A DNA stretch of 64,000 bases from Chelydra serpentina (taxonomy: Eukaryota > Chordata > Testudines > Chelydridae). Both the position numbers and the translations under genes were made by a program. This document shows positions 9,756 to 22,400 of this stretch, piece after piece (positions within the stretch are counted from its first letter, which is position 1; each line of letters starts with the position of its first letter). The notes under the pieces were generated by a model. It had not been told where the DNA came from. It made no database searches and worked only from the letters and a program-made list of their open reading frames with translations. The stretch lies in contig JBAIAC010000026.1 in NCBI GenBank assembly GCA_037349315.1, positions 1,860,001 through 1,924,000 on the forward strand. The letters run 5' to 3'.

Positions 9756-10610
9756 ATGGTGTCCATGTTCTCTGGGCAGCCCTTGTTCAGCGCCTGCCAG
9801 TGGAGGGAGACCACAGGTCAGGGTTATGGAACCTGGGGCTACACCTGCCAAGGTGACAACTGGCTCTGGACTCTTTGCCCAGAGCAGCTCTCTGCAGAGG
9901 ACCTGGTGCACAGCAGGCTAGGGAACAGCCAAGCTGCTAGAGATGGGAGCTGGGCTTCCAGGAAGAATCCAGGAACCAAAGCACAGCATCTGCAAGGAAG
10001 GGATTACCCACAGAGGAGTAACAAAATCTTCTATAGAGGGGGCATGTTATTAATCATGGGGCCTGTTCCCATCTCTGCCAACCCCCACCTCAGCAGCTCC
10101 AGCTACCAAAGAGAGCAAGGACAGTAGGCTGATGATCTACCTGGATGTGGATGTTGGCTTCCCCATCCCCACAGGCAATATTCCATGCAGGGCAGCACAC
10201 AGGAACTGCAATTCCTGTTCCTGTTCCGGATCTAGGAGCGGCTTCAGTTTGCTGGCAGGAGACTGTGCGTGACACCTTGCAGTTGGGGGCTGAGACAGGC
10301 GCTGACATGGGTATGGAAGTTTGAGGAATAGGGCAGAGGCCTGTGTGGGGCAAGGAGGGCAGGGATTTGGGAAGCAGGAGCAGAGGATCAAACACTTTCT
10401 AAATGTGGGTCAGGATTATCCCCTCTTCAGAGATGGAGAAAGTGAGGCACCAGGTGAGAGAGATAGGCCCTGTCTCTAATCCCCTCCCAGCCCCACAGAT
10501 ACCTCCTCACCCCAGCCTCAGCAACCCCTCCCATCTCCCTATTCTCCCCACCACTCTCCAATACTAGGCTGTTTCCATAGTGGAACCAAGCTTGTAACAG
10601 AGTTCACTCA
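9756..10610. other. No gene seen; unclassified non-coding DNA
   Basis: No recognisable element ends and no conserved coding frame on either strand. Confidence 0.35.
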
Positions 10611-10616
10611 CCGATA

Positions 10617-12570
10617 GGTGCCCCTTCCTGGCCAGGCCTGGTGTCACAGCTTTCTTGCTGGGCTAGTACCCCCGCCGATAGTTGCTCTGGCACTCCTGCC
10701 GTTTCTTAGCTGGGAACTCAGCCCTCCAGCCAGGTGACCATCCATTAGTCCTTCCTGGGTCGCGCTCCTCCTGAACTAAAATCCAAAAATGCCTTTAACA
10801 GAAACCAGGACTTCCGCCCCTTTGGGGGCTCTTCCTTAGCCTGACTTCGGCTCAGCCTGCCCTTATTGGGCTTGGTAACCCTTTCTAAGACATTCTATGT
10901 CCTCTTCCTTGGGGACGGTGGGAGAACCCAGTGCTGCCCTGGACTCTAGGTTCTGCCCCAAGACCCCGTATGGAACAGCTAGGCTGCTCCTGTACTTTTG
11001 CTGCAGGTTTCCATGGTTTCCCCTCAGGTGGGGCTCACTCTGTAATCCATTTGGCCTAGCTCCAGGCTGTACAGTCCACAGACCAAGCCACCCTGTTATA
11101 GATCCTCCTCTGTAGAACCTGGCCCACACCAGGAGCAAATTCTCCTCTCGTCTAAGATGTCTCTCCATCTCGTCGCTGTCACTGGCTGCGTGCTTGTAGA
11201 GCCCAGGCGCCCAGCGTCTCCAGCTCCCCTGCCAGCTCGCTCACCAGATCCTTCTCTTCTGCAGTATCCCAACGCTCTTCCTGCAGCCACTCATTCTCAT
11301 TAACAGCTGCTTGTAGAGCCTGGTCTGAAGCCACTAGCTTCTCCTGTAGCCTTATTGCTACCGCCATTGCATCCCCCAAAACCTTTTCCGTCGGGGTCTG
11401 AGGACCCACCATGGACTGCTCCACCCTTGTGTTTGTCCCTACTGCTGCCTGCTTCATCTCTGTGCCAACCATTTCATCCTTCACCTCCTTGCAGCACCCG
11501 ACAGGGTGTGTTGGTTGAGGGTCTGGAAGATCCACGGCCATCACTGCCCCTTCCACCTTGCCTGCCTCATGGGACTTTGTGCCAGAGGACACTTTTCCCT
11601 TTCTTTCTACCTTCTTGGGGCCCTGGCCTCTCCTTTGCCACTCAGCAAGTTCCTAAGCAGACGGTGTCTTTTGATATGGCCTGCTTCTTTGCACCAAAAA
11701 CAAAGAACTCTTGTCCCCATCTTGGCATTAGGCCACACTTCTACCGTGTCTCATGCCCTGCTCTCCTGGGCTAACCTTCTCAGCACAGCCCAGGCATACT
11801 CTCCTTATCTCTGTGGGCATAGCAGACCATGGCTTGTGTGTCTGGCCTTCCAGCATCCAAATACCCTTTTCTTACCCGGCCCTTCTGATTGCAAATGATT
11901 TCCCTTTGCAGGATCTCTGACAGGTATTGCTCCTGCTCCATGAAGATTGCAAGCTGTGTCTGGAGCTCTGCCTACACTTCCTACTGTTTCTGTTGGTTTT
12001 CTCGGAGCTGCTGGAGAAACCTCTAGCCCTGCTTTGGCTGCTTCACCAGTCCCTGGAACTGAAGTGGGAAATCCAGTGACCAGTTTGGTCCCTCGATACA
12101 CAAACTTGGGGGGACAGACCTTCCTTCAGCAACCAAGACTTCTATCAGCCCTCATGGATGACAGGGGGAATTCAATCCTCCCAGCTATGCCAATCATAAA
12201 TGAATCTACTTATCGTTATGTTCCCCCTGGCGGCCAGGCACAGAATCACAGCCCTCTCGCTGGGCTAGCATCCCCCATTGATGGTCACTCCAGCACCATG
12301 GCAGTTTCTCTGCCTGGTAACTCAGCCTCCAGCCAGTCACCATCTTTAGTCCACCCTTCTGGGGCCCAGCTTGTCTCACACTAGAAGTCCAAAGAGGTCT
12401 TTCCACTGAAATAAGTCCTTCTGCCTTCTCTGGAGCTCTTGCTCAGCCTGCAGCCCCCTTGCTGGGCTTGGTAACCTTCTGTGTATGACCCCTTCTTTGG
12501 GGCCAGTAGGGGAACCCAGTGTCACTCTGACACTGATAGCAGCCCAGGGCCCTGTACCCAACAGCTAGGT
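10617..12570 (-). mobile_element. Retroelement relic with CCHC gag-like frame and duplicated flanks
   Basis: Two diverged copies of one segment bracket this region in the same orientation (about 10,650-11,000 and 12,235-12,570). Shared markers include gctgggctag, actcagcc[ct]ccagcca, ttgggcttggtaacc-type and aacagctagg, so they may be LTR remnants. Between them, on the minus strand near 11,700-11,660, lies LCFWCKEAGHIKR, a zinc knuckle whose last Cys is lost, followed (11,592-11,179) by an acidic, leucine-patterned coiled-coil frame of about 137 residues. Neither pol domains nor clean LTR termini are visible, so the class is uncertain. Confidence 0.45.
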
Positions 12571-12849
12571 ATGCTCCTTTCTCTCATCAGCTGGCACTTG
12601 CGCCGAGGTCTCCGAGTGTGAAATGAATTGGAGCTTCCTCCCCAGCTGTCTTCCAGGCCCTGGGATCTGTCACTGCCTCCCAGATGGGTGCAGCCTGCAG
12701 CTGAGCCACCTCAGGGAGCAGTGGGGATAGATCCAGGGGCTGCGAGTTGTATGGGCCTGTGGTGCCCAGGCTTCAGCAAATTCAGGGCCCGATGGGCCTG
12801 GGTCCACCAATGGAGACAAAGTCCATTAATGGCTATTAACCAGGATGGG

Positions 12850-13034
12850 TAAGGAATGGTGTCCTTAGCCTCTGTTTGTCAGAGGGGGGTGATGGATGGC
12901 AGGAGAGAGATCACTTGATCATTACCTGTTAGGTCCACTCACTGCACCTGGCATTGGCCACTGTCGGTGGACAGGATACTGGGCTGGATGGACCTTTGGT
13001 CTGACCCAGTATGGCCTTTCTTATGTTCTTATGT
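12850..13034 (+). mobile_element. CR1-type LINE 3' end
   Basis: Ends with gggctggatggacctttgg, gacccagtatggcc and a ttcttatg repeat, the typical 3' end of an older CR1 subfamily of turtles and birds. No ORF2 part remains. Confidence 0.7.
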
Positions 13035-13601
13035 GCCAAAGGTGGCATGCAAGCTGATTTTCAGTGGCACTCTCACTGCCCGTGTCCTGGCCACTGGTCT
13101 AGGGGGCTCTGCATTTTAATTTCATTTTAAATGAAGCTTCTTAAACATTTTAAAAAACTTATTTACTTTACATACAACAATAGTTTAGTTCTATATTATA
13201 GACTTATAGAAAGAGACCTTCTAAAAACATTAACATGTATCACTGGAACACGAAACCTTAAATTAGAGTGAATAAATGAAGACTCGGCACACCACTTCTG
13301 TAAGGTTGCCGACACCTGCTCCACACGGACACTCTTCTGCCTGCTTGCTTTTGGATCTACCACAGCCACCAGCTTAGAGACTGGACTCTGTTTTAAAGAG
13401 ATACCAAACATATCCAAAGTCCTGAAGAGAAAAATTGTCATGGTAGTTTTTGCAAGCAGTTTGCTGAAGCTGATGGGTGTGGAAGTGATTTGATTGAATT
13501 AACTCAGGGTAAACCCCTGTATGGAGAAAACAACAGTTTGTTTGTTGGGAGACTTGTTTCAGTTACTAACTGCCAGGTGTATGGATCCACTGACCTTAGA
13601 C
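13035..13601. repeat. AT-rich dispersed repeat, unclassified
   Basis: An AT-rich block (aaacattttaaaaaac, then tagacttatagaaagagacc) follows the CR1 tail. It has the look of a high-copy turtle repeat but has no clear termini here, and nothing coding can be supported. Confidence 0.3.
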
Positions 13602-14230
13602 CAGGGGTGGGCAAACTTTTTGGCCCAAGGGCCACATCTGGGTGGGGAAATTGCATGCAGGGCCATGAATGTAGGGCTGGGGCAGGGGGTTGGGGTGCGG
13701 CAGGGAGTGCGGGGTGTGGGAGGGGGTGAAGTGTGCAGGAAGGGGCTCAGGGCAAGGGGTTGGGGTGCAGGAGGGGGCTCAGGACAGGGGGTTAGGTGCA
13801 GGAGGGGGGGCGGAGTGGAGGAGGGGGCTCAGGGCAGGGAATTGGGGGCAGGAAGGGGGGTTGGGGTGCAGGAAGGGTGTGACAGGGGGTTGGGGTGCAG
13901 GGTGCAAGATATGTTTGGAGTCCAGGCTCCGGCCCAGCACCGCTTACCTTGAGCGACTCCGGGGTGGCAGCAGCGTGCAGTGGGGCTAAGGCAGGCTCCC
14001 TGCCTGCCCTGGCCCTGTGCCGTTCCCGGAAGCAACTGGCACCATGTCCCTGCAATCCCTGGGAGGGGAGGGGAAGGGCAGAGGGCTCCACACGCTGCCC
14101 TCTCCTGCAGGCACCGCTCCCCGCAGCTCCCATTGGCTGGGAACGTGGTGCCGGCGTGAGGCCAGGGCAGGCAGGGAGGCTGCTTTAGCCCCGCGGTGCC
14201 ACAGGGCTGGCAATCAGCCCGCAAGCCGTA
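13602..14230 (+). mobile_element. hAT-type element, 3' truncated
   Basis: Begins CAGGGGTGGGCAAACTTTTTGG, a terminus typical of a hAT family whose normal end is the inverse of this. The expected right terminus is not present, so the copy is truncated near 14,230. The interior is a G-rich array of degenerate ggggttggggtgcagga units (13,680-13,905). Confidence 0.6.
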
Positions 14231-14331
14231 GACAGATTCAGTGTGAATGCAGGGTGGATGCAGGATGCAGATTCAGTGTGGATGCAGACCTCCATGTAGC
14301 CAAGGTCTCCGATGGAGTGAAACCTGTTAGG

Positions 14332-14490
14332 CCTTGTCTACACTACAAGGCTCAGCGCTGAAATGTTCCTCACTCAGGGGCGTGACACCCCCCCGCGATG
14401 CAAGGGTCAGCGCTGTAACGTGGCAGGGCAGGTAGCACTGGAGCTATTCCCCTCGCGGGGGTGGGTTTTTTACAGCGCTGTGCAGACACA
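14332..14490. mobile_element. Short hAT-like element (MITE)
   Basis: The sequence begins ccttgtctacactac and ends gctgtgcagacaca, loosely inverted ends. It is flanked by ctgttagg (14,324-14,331) and ccgttagg (14,491-14,498), an 8-bp duplication with one mismatch. Confidence 0.55.
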
Positions 14491-14659
14491 CCGTTAGGGA
14501 AGTTAACAGCCTGCAGCCAACTCGCTGTGCTTGGCCAGCGTGGCGGGGGATAGGCTATCTCTAGGCTGCCCGGGCCAGAGCCTGAGGAGAGGTGGGCTCC
14601 AGGGCTCAGAGCGGCCCAGCAGGATCATGCAGGGAGAGCTGGCAACTCTCCCCCGGGGG

Positions 14660-15791
14660 CAGGGCTGGATTACTCAATAGGCAGACTAAGCACATGCTTA
14701 GGGCACCAGCCAAGCAGGGGGGGCACCAAAAAAATGAGATTTTTTTTTTGAAAAAATTTGATATTTGATATTTTTTTTAAAGCATCAAAGTAGTCATCAT
14801 GGGGAAAAACAGAACTTTGTTAGACTTCCTTACACTAGAGTTTGTATTCATGTTGACCATGTGGAATGAAATTTTACAACACTTTACCACACAAGTCAAG
14901 CTCTCCAAGAAAAAGAATTGGATTTGAAAACATGTACAGACCTCTGTCAATCATTAGCAGACCACTTACACATTTTGAGGCATGATTTTGAAAGATTTGA
15001 AGACATATCAAAAGATATCTTGCCTGATACTAACTACAAAGAAGCCCAGTTCTGCAAGCGAATCAGGAAAAAACAGAAACAGCATTAAATCCTAGAGACA
15101 AATTTTGCGTATCTACTTACTACGCTATAATTGATACACTTGAAGCTCATATGAAGAGGAGAGGTGAAGTGTACAAAGAAGTATCAAATAGATTTTCTTT
15201 TCTAAACGATATGGAATTATCTGATGAATAATATTCACAAGGTTCCCAAAAGCTAGTTGACTCATACCCTGTTGACTTGAACATGAATCTCTCTGCGGAG
15301 AAGTACGGCAGTTCCACTGTTATATGCGCGCAAAGTTTAATGAAACAGGAAAAATGAAATTCAGTCACATTGATCTTCATGAAACAATAATGAAAGACAG
15401 AATACAATGTGTATTTCCAAATGCAGAGATACGTATTTTTCTAACATTGATGATTACTAACGGCTGTGCAGAACGCTCTTTTTCTCAGCTGAAAAGAATA
15501 AAAAACCCTCAGAGAACAACGTGTCAGGACAGACTTGATTCACTTTCCCTATTGTGTATGGAAGCGGACGTGCTTCGTCGAGTCAGCTTCCATGACTTTA
15601 TGCAGAATTTTGCAATCAGAAAATCTGGAAAGAAGCTATTTTAATTTCGGCATACATGAGTTTTGAGTCATTTCGAAAAATACAGTTTTAATTTACGGTA
15701 CAGTATTGTTTTTATTTTGAATTACATATGGGGGGGGGGCGCCATAATCTTTACAGTGCTTAGGGCCTCTAAAGGTCTTGATCCGGCCCTG
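14660..15791 (+). mobile_element. hAT transposon with decayed transposase
   Basis: Termini CAGGGCTGGAT and ATCCGGCCCTG are inverted copies. Flanks cccggggg (14,652-14,659) and cccggggc (15,792-15,799) are an 8-bp duplication with one change. At 1,132 bp it is an internally deleted copy. It lies about 50 bp upstream of the CpG island of ACD. Confidence 0.88.
14840..15644 (+). pseudogene. hAT transposase remnant
   Basis: Frame-broken translation shows a TMWNEILQHFTTQVK-like stretch near 14,855, a LADHLHILRHDFERFEDISKDI-like block near 14,950-15,020, and a clean C-terminal part (15,324-15,644) with TNGCAERSFSQLKRIKN and RLDSLSLLCME. The last block is the hAT dimerisation region of ZMYM/TTF-type transposases. 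Stops and shifts between blocks show it is not functional. Confidence 0.8.
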
Positions 15792-15839
15792 CCCGGGGCC
15801 AAGCCAAGAGCTGCCCACCCCTCCGTCCCACACAGGCAC

Positions 15840-16430
15840 TGCCCTTAGCAACTCCCGGAAGACGCCTGGAAGTCACGTGCCCCCCTCGCGCATGCCTGGG
15901 GCAGGCGGGGCGCGCGTGGGAAATGCGCTCCCGCCCGCGCATGGCGCGCGCTGCCGGGGATGTCAGGCGCAAGGCGCAGCGGGCGGCGCCACGGGAGCGC
16001 GCTGGGAATCCCGCCGCGCCGCGCGGAAACGCAGCCTGGCCCCGCCCCACCCGGGGCACGGCGGCGCAGCCTGGCCCCCCCCGCGCCCGTTTCCTTCCTG
16101 GGTCACCAGAGGCGCCTCCCCCTCCCCAGCTGCGGCAGCCCGGCGGGCGCGTCTCTGCAGCTGTTGGCGCCTGTCCGCGGCCGCGGCATAGAGCCCCCCG
16201 CTAACCTCTCCGGCCATGCGCAGCGCCGCGCACCCCCTGCCCGCTGCTCCCGGCGGCGGAGCGGACCCAGCCTCCCCGCGCCCCACCGCCGAGCCCCAGT
16301 GAGCGGCCGCCCCGCCGCCAGGATGCGGGAGGCGGAGGGGCAGGAAGAGCCGCAGGCGCCGCGCGCTTTGGCACCCCCCGAACTGACTGAAAGGTAAAAG
16401 GACTGAGTGAGAGGGGGGCTGGCCCCCCCC
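15840..16430. promoter_or_regulatory. CpG island / ACD promoter region
   Basis: A sharply bounded stretch of very high G+C with dense CpG runs over the first coding exon and its upstream flank. No TATA box is evident, as is common for housekeeping genes. In mammals this promoter is shared with PARD6A in the opposite direction; no PARD6A-like exon is visible to its left. Confidence 0.75.
16323..16393 (+). CDS. ACD: ACD exon 1 (start codon)
   Basis: The ATG at 16,323 has a purine at -3 and lies in the CpG island. The frame reads MREAEGQEEPQAPRALAPPELTE and leaves two bases before the donor gtaaaa, followed in frame by a stop. No conserved residues anchor it; it is chosen because its phase joins exon 2 and exon 3 without a stop. 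A start further downstream is possible. Confidence 0.55.
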
Positions 16431-19400
16431 CCGCCCAGGGGTCCCTGTGTACCGCCCGGGGCTGCTGGGGGGGGTCCGCCCAGGGGTCCCTGTGTACCGC
16501 CCGGGGCTGCTGGGGGGTCCGCCCAGGGGTCCCTGTGTACCGCCCGGGGCTGCTGGGGGGGGCCGCCCAGGGGTCCCTGTGTACCGCCCGGGGCTGCTGG
16601 GGGGGGCCGCCCAGGGGTCCCTGTGTACCGCCCGGGGCTGCTGGGGGGGGTCCGCCCAGGGGTCCCTGTGTACCGCCCGGGGCTGCTGGGGGGGGCCGCC
16701 CAGGGGTCCCTGTGTACCGCCCAGGGGTCCCTGTGTACCGCCCGGGGGTCCCTGTGTACCGCCCGGGGCTGCTGGGGGGGGCCGCCCAGGGGTCCCTGTG
16801 TACCGCCCGGGGCTGCTGGGGGGGGCCGCCCAGGGGTCCCTGTGTACCGCCCGGGGCTGCTGGGGGGGGCCACCCAGGGGTCCCTGTGTACCCAGCCCTT
16901 GGGGCGTGGCTGTTGCTGGGGGGTCTTTGCAGTCGGGACGTGGGTCAAAGTGTCACTCCATCTCACGGATGTCTGCTGGAGGCACAGGACTCTGCCTGCG
17001 CTCACAGGGCCCGGTCAGGACCCAGGCGTCCTGGTGCCTTCACTGCCCGCCTTCTTTCCCTGGATTCTTTTGTCGGATCCTGTGTATTGTCCCCACCTTC
17101 TCTTTCATTTTCTTTGTTAGTGGACCTACAGTCAACCAAAACCAGCAGCCAGCCAATTGGTGGCGAACCCAGCTGTAACACGTCCACAGAAATGATAGCT
17201 GCGGTCTATAGCCAGGCTGGGAACCCTTAGATTTTTACCAGGAAATGTCGATTTCACTGTTCACACACAAACCGATTACAAATATTTCTATCAATAATCA
17301 ATGACATTTACAGATAGGCAACATAAGAAAAATACTTCTTGAGAACTAAGAGACCAAATCTTAGTCTTGTCACAAATGGACTAGCGAATGAATCGTAAAC
17401 AGGTAGGGTTTGTTGATTTAAGGATATTTACTTTGTGTATTTTAACGGGCGAGATTGACGATTTGTGGTTTAATGGTTTATATAGCTTTAACTTTCAGAA
17501 TCTCAACGTCTGGTGTCATTAAATAAGTGTCTGACACACACGCATCCCAGTAATTTCCCATAACCAGGAGAATTTAAATAGATACAAATCTAAAACAATG
17601 CTTAAAAATCAACATCGATATTCTGTTGAAATTATAAGGGGGAAGAAGTCAGATTCTGCCAAGCCTCTCTATAGCAAGCCTGGCTTGTTCTTCGACTGAT
17701 TAAGAACAGGAAAAATGGCTAAATGTATAGACATGTATTTAATTGTCACAGATATAAAAAATTTTTGTTGGATTAGTCTTGTCTTTTCCTCTGAACACAA
17801 CAAAAATGAAGAAATGGGACATAGCAGTGTCCCAAATAACCATGTTAATTACCTACAGACAAACACCCAAGACCCATCTTAATGGTCTGTCTTAATGTTT
17901 GAGGCTTAACACTTAATGGGAGCTCAAATCTAAAGCAAAGAACACAGTGAGCACCACTAGAAGACTCAGAAACTGCTGTAAAATATTCTACCTGATTCCT
18001 GTTCACTGCACTTAGCTGAACCGCCTAGAGCTTTAGAGCACACTTTCCTTTGCAAGGCATTTGAAGAAATCTTCATCTGCGGCTGGACTAGCTCTACGTC
18101 CTTTCCTTTTCTATCCCCCACATGCCAACCTTCAGGGGACCAGGTTTGGGGGAGCGTCTAAAATGGTTCCCAGTGTTGCATGGTATCCCAACAGCTTGGT
18201 ATCTTTGCATTAATCAACTCATTTCTCCCCCATTCATGCTCCCTATGGTGTGCTAGGGCAGGCCTTCCCTCTTGTGGGCCTCCTAGGGTGGGTTACAGGA
18301 ATCCGGCTGTTCTCCAACAGGGTGTGGGGAAACAAAGGAAATTCCCACACACCGCTAATGGGGAGACATGGTTAATTGCAGGGATGTTGTAGCTGTGTTG
18401 GTCCCAGAATATTAAAGAGACAAGGTCGGGGAGGTGATACCTCTTATTGGGACAACTTCTGTTGGTGGAAGGGACAGTCGTTTGAGTCTTCTTCACTTCT
18501 GGGGAAGGTGACCAGAGCGTCCAAGTTAAATACATGGTGGGATGGATTGTTAAGCATACGCAGTTCAGACATGCTATAGGAGACCGCTATCCCATCATGT
18601 ATTTAGCTTGGACACTCTGGCTACCTTTCCCAGACCTGAAGGAGAGCTCTCTGGAGCTCAAAAGCTGTCCTTTCCTCCAACACAAGTTGATTCATAACAG
18701 ATAATGCTTTACCCACTTTGTCTCTCTCGTTGTGGTTGCAGGCACGTCAGCGGTTTGAGTGTGTGTTACCTTCCGAGGTCTACGATCTTCCAAGCAAAGA
18801 ACCCCGACCGAATTCCAGAGTGCGAAGGAATGCAGCGGTAAGATTGTACATCCCACGCCAGGCACCCAGCCACCTCACCCATGCCCTTGTAGAGAGGTCA
18901 GCCTCCCACTTCCCGTCTTTACATGCAGAACGTGTCTGCTGTATGCCCACGTCTCTGCTACTGAGCGTGCTGCTTGATCGCCATGCTGGCCTTCCTTCAC
19001 GTAGGAGCTCCCCCCTCATGATCTCGGCCGGCGACGTTTACCTATGAAGACATGCTGACTCTGCGTCTCCTGCATGTGGAGAACTGGCTACTCCGTGGGA
19101 TTGCGAGGCCTGATCCTAGGAGGCGTGGAATGTAGCGCCTGGTAGGCTCGGGCCCTGAATGGGGAGCAGGGTAAATGGCCTTTTGTGTGCAGGACAAACA
19201 CTGGGCCGACCTGAGCTACTCGCTCATCTATTATCCAGGCAAACGCCAAGGTGACATTGGGATTTGGTCTCTTTCCGTCCCTCCTCACGCACCAGGCTCT
19301 CAAACCCAGCTCAGCTAAGAGCCCAGGGAGCATAGGGCGGAAAATCCTGCATTTCTGCCCTCAGGGTGGGGCGGAGGGGCTTTGAATGGCACTTTGGGCA

Positions 19401-22400
19401 GAGCAGCCCTGTAGGGTCTCGTGGGAGTCTCAGACCAGTGTTTCCCTGCAGAGAGGGGACTGTCTGGGCAGGAATTCCTGTCAAAGGGGCAGTACTGAGG
19501 TACCTCCATCAAATAGGAGCACGGCACTTCTCCCTGAGCAACCCAGGAGAGGCACGTTGGTGTGTGGTGCTTGTCGTGGCTGAGTAAATGCCCTTCAGCA
19601 GAGACTGGAGGTGGGGAATGGAAGAGGGGTCACAAGCCCCCACCGCAGCTGCTAGCGACCTCTTCCCTCCATCTGGGCTGTGGAACAGCTGAGCTGCGAT
19701 AGACTGGCTTATGGCCGACGCGTTCTGGGAAGGGGTGTCTGGGAGAAGGAGGGGAGGGCTCTCAGTGTGGTGTCGCCCCTGGAAGCCGCCCAATGAAAGA
19801 CACACAGGCCTGCTATTCAAGCACTGCCTGTCGCTGAGTGATGAAGCCAGTCACGGAGCTGCACGTGGGCCTGCCGTAAAACGTGACGGGAAGGATGGCC
19901 TAGTAGGCTCTAGCCTGGGCCCTGGGAGACCTGGCTTGAATTCTCTTCTCCTGCACAGACTTCCCATGGGCCAGCCTCTTGGTGCTCCAGGTTCTGTCCA
20001 TTGTGGATAGTAGCTGTGCCCTGTCTCACAGCGGCATTGCGGGGAGAAATGCATCAAAGCCTGGGAAGTACTCAAACCATAGAAGGGGGGCCATAGAAAT
20101 ACTTACGGTAGAATAAAAAGGGGCTTAGACACAGGGAAGTCATCCATGCTTACCTGCAAATCCCCTTTCTTCTAGCAGGAAGCTCTGCAGATCCCCTCCA
20201 GTGGGTCTCCAGCCTGCCTGCAGCCCAGACCCGGGCCTGTTGGGCAAGGTGTGGGAAGCTGTGGATCAGTCCCTGAATGAGAGAATTGCTACAGCAGCTC
20301 TAGAAGAGTTACTTTATTTTTAATGTTGAAACTGTAAGCTCGTTTTGCTCTGTGCCTGCCCAGTGCCTGGCACAGTGGGGTCTGGGGCCATGGCTGGGGC
20401 TCCCTGGTGCTCTGCCAATACCAAGAATAAATGAATTCATCATGAACAATGAGGAATTAATACCCTCCCATTACAGTCAATTACTGCAGGGTACCTATTC
20501 TCCTTAGTCAAAAAACACAGCTCTTGAGATACAGTCCGAAGGTCAGATGTTTTCTTCAACTGGGCAAGATCTATGGCCTTCCCTACTAGAAGGATGGACA
20601 CTTTGGGATACGCATGGGAAGCTGTTTCTGTTCGGCTGTACTGCGAGGGGTCACCAGTCCTTTATGGTGGGATTTAAATAGCAGCCACGGAGGGACCGCA
20701 AATAGCTGTATGCATTAAAGATGCAATGGGGAAATGGCTTGCCCGGACAGCTGAGCTGTTTGCCAGCGAGAGCTGGAGGCAGCTGCTTGGCCTTTCTCCC
20801 GCTTGGTACGTGTCTCTGAACTCTGGGCTGAAGCTGCAGACTCCAAACTTCCCTGTCTTCAGACCTGACCCGTCTCTTCTCTCTCAGGTTAGACGACGAG
20901 AGGAGGTGGCTGTCTGCCCCTAAAGTCTACGTCCTCCAGCCTTGGATTTTGAACCTCTTGATGAAATACGAACAGTTGGACTCCAGAAATACTCGGGTGC
21001 CTGGGCATATCCTGAAAGTAAGTGACTGGGACTTGCTGTACATCACTTGCCTCTTCCCAGCGCCCTGCTGGACAGGGGGAAACCTCTGCTGTGGGATGTC
21101 ACCGTGGTTTGAGTGTTTCTGCAGGGCTCCACTCGCTCTGCTCCCGAGGGCATGGTGCAGTGCCTCTCCGCCAGAAAGGGTAGGGAACTGAGACACAGTA
21201 GAGGGCTGGTCTTTCCAGCTCCCTACACACCATCTCGCTCTAAAATTGAACTCCCCTCCTGGAGCTCTGGGTCTCTCTTTAACCCTTGGATGTTGTGCAG
21301 TTTTCTCTGCCTAGAACCCACGTGCCTGCCAGTGCTTTTTCTGGTTCTCTCCCCGCCCCTGTGGTGCTTCTCTCGGCTTTGGGGGTGGGGGTGGGCTGAG
21401 ATCTCTTTGCCCCTAGTGGGCATCATATCCCATGACTCCCTCCCATGTCTGACCCCTGGAGCCCATGGTTCTGCTGCTCTTTCCATAAGCCTGAGGTGGT
21501 TGCTAGACAGCTGAGCAAGGCCGCCCTTTCTCACAGCACTCCCACACCTGCTGCAATGGGATGGCCTCTGGGGTGCTGCCCCTTCCCTTTCTGGACCTGG
21601 GTCTTGTCCCACTCTGTTGTTGTTCAACACAGGATAGAGACAGGTCCCTGCCCTGAGGGGTTTGCAGGGTATGTCTATCTTGCAATCAGGAGTATGATCA
21701 CAGCACATGTAGATGTACCCAAGCTAGCTTTGATCCAGCTCGATCAAAGCTAGCTCTAGCAAGAATAGGAGTGAAGTCATGGTGGGACCCTGAGTGGCTG
21801 CCTCCCATGCTGCCGTGGCTTCATTGCTGTTGTTACTTGAGCTATCTTAGCTTGGGTACGTCTACACATGCTGCAGTCAGTGTGGACACACCCACAGCCT
21901 ACAGGGGCGTCGCTGGTGGAGAATGGGGCAGGAAGGCAGTGCCTTGGCCTTAGTAAGACCAGAGAGAGAGTGTGTGGGGTGAGTGTCGTTTGTGTCATTA
22001 ATGTCATAAGAGAAGATGGAAGCTGTGATACCTGAGGCTGGTTGGGAATTTTTCGATAAACCTTTTTTCTTCGGAAAACGTCAGTTCATCTAAACCAAAA
22101 CTTACCGTGGGAAAGGGTCAGTTTTGACAAAGTTCTCGTTTCAGAAAAAAGTTTCAGATTTCTCCATGTTTTGTTTTATGCAGGATTGTTGTAGTTGTGT
22201 TGGTCCCAGGATATCAGAGACAAGGTGGGCGAGGGAATATCTTTTATTGGACCAACTTCTGTTGGTGCGAGAGACAAGCTTTTAAGCCTCACAGACCTGA
22301 AGATGGTCTCTGCTTAAGCTCAAAAGCTTCTCTCACCAACAGACATTGGTCCAATAAAACTTCACCCACCTTGTGTCTCATGTTTCATTTTGATAGGTTT

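Noticed and set aside
13521..14361. Glycine-rich open frames around 13.5-14.4 kb
   Set aside because: They are read through the G-rich interior array of a hAT element; there are no splice signals or conservation.
15840..16322. PARD6A first exon on the minus strand of the CpG island
   Set aside because: No frame there resembles the PB1 start of PAR6 proteins; composition is random GC-rich.
16103..17230. Long open frames of 230-300 residues on both strands
   Set aside because: They arise from the 43-bp GC-rich tandem array: the repeat unit has no stop in several frames. No conserved protein is encoded.
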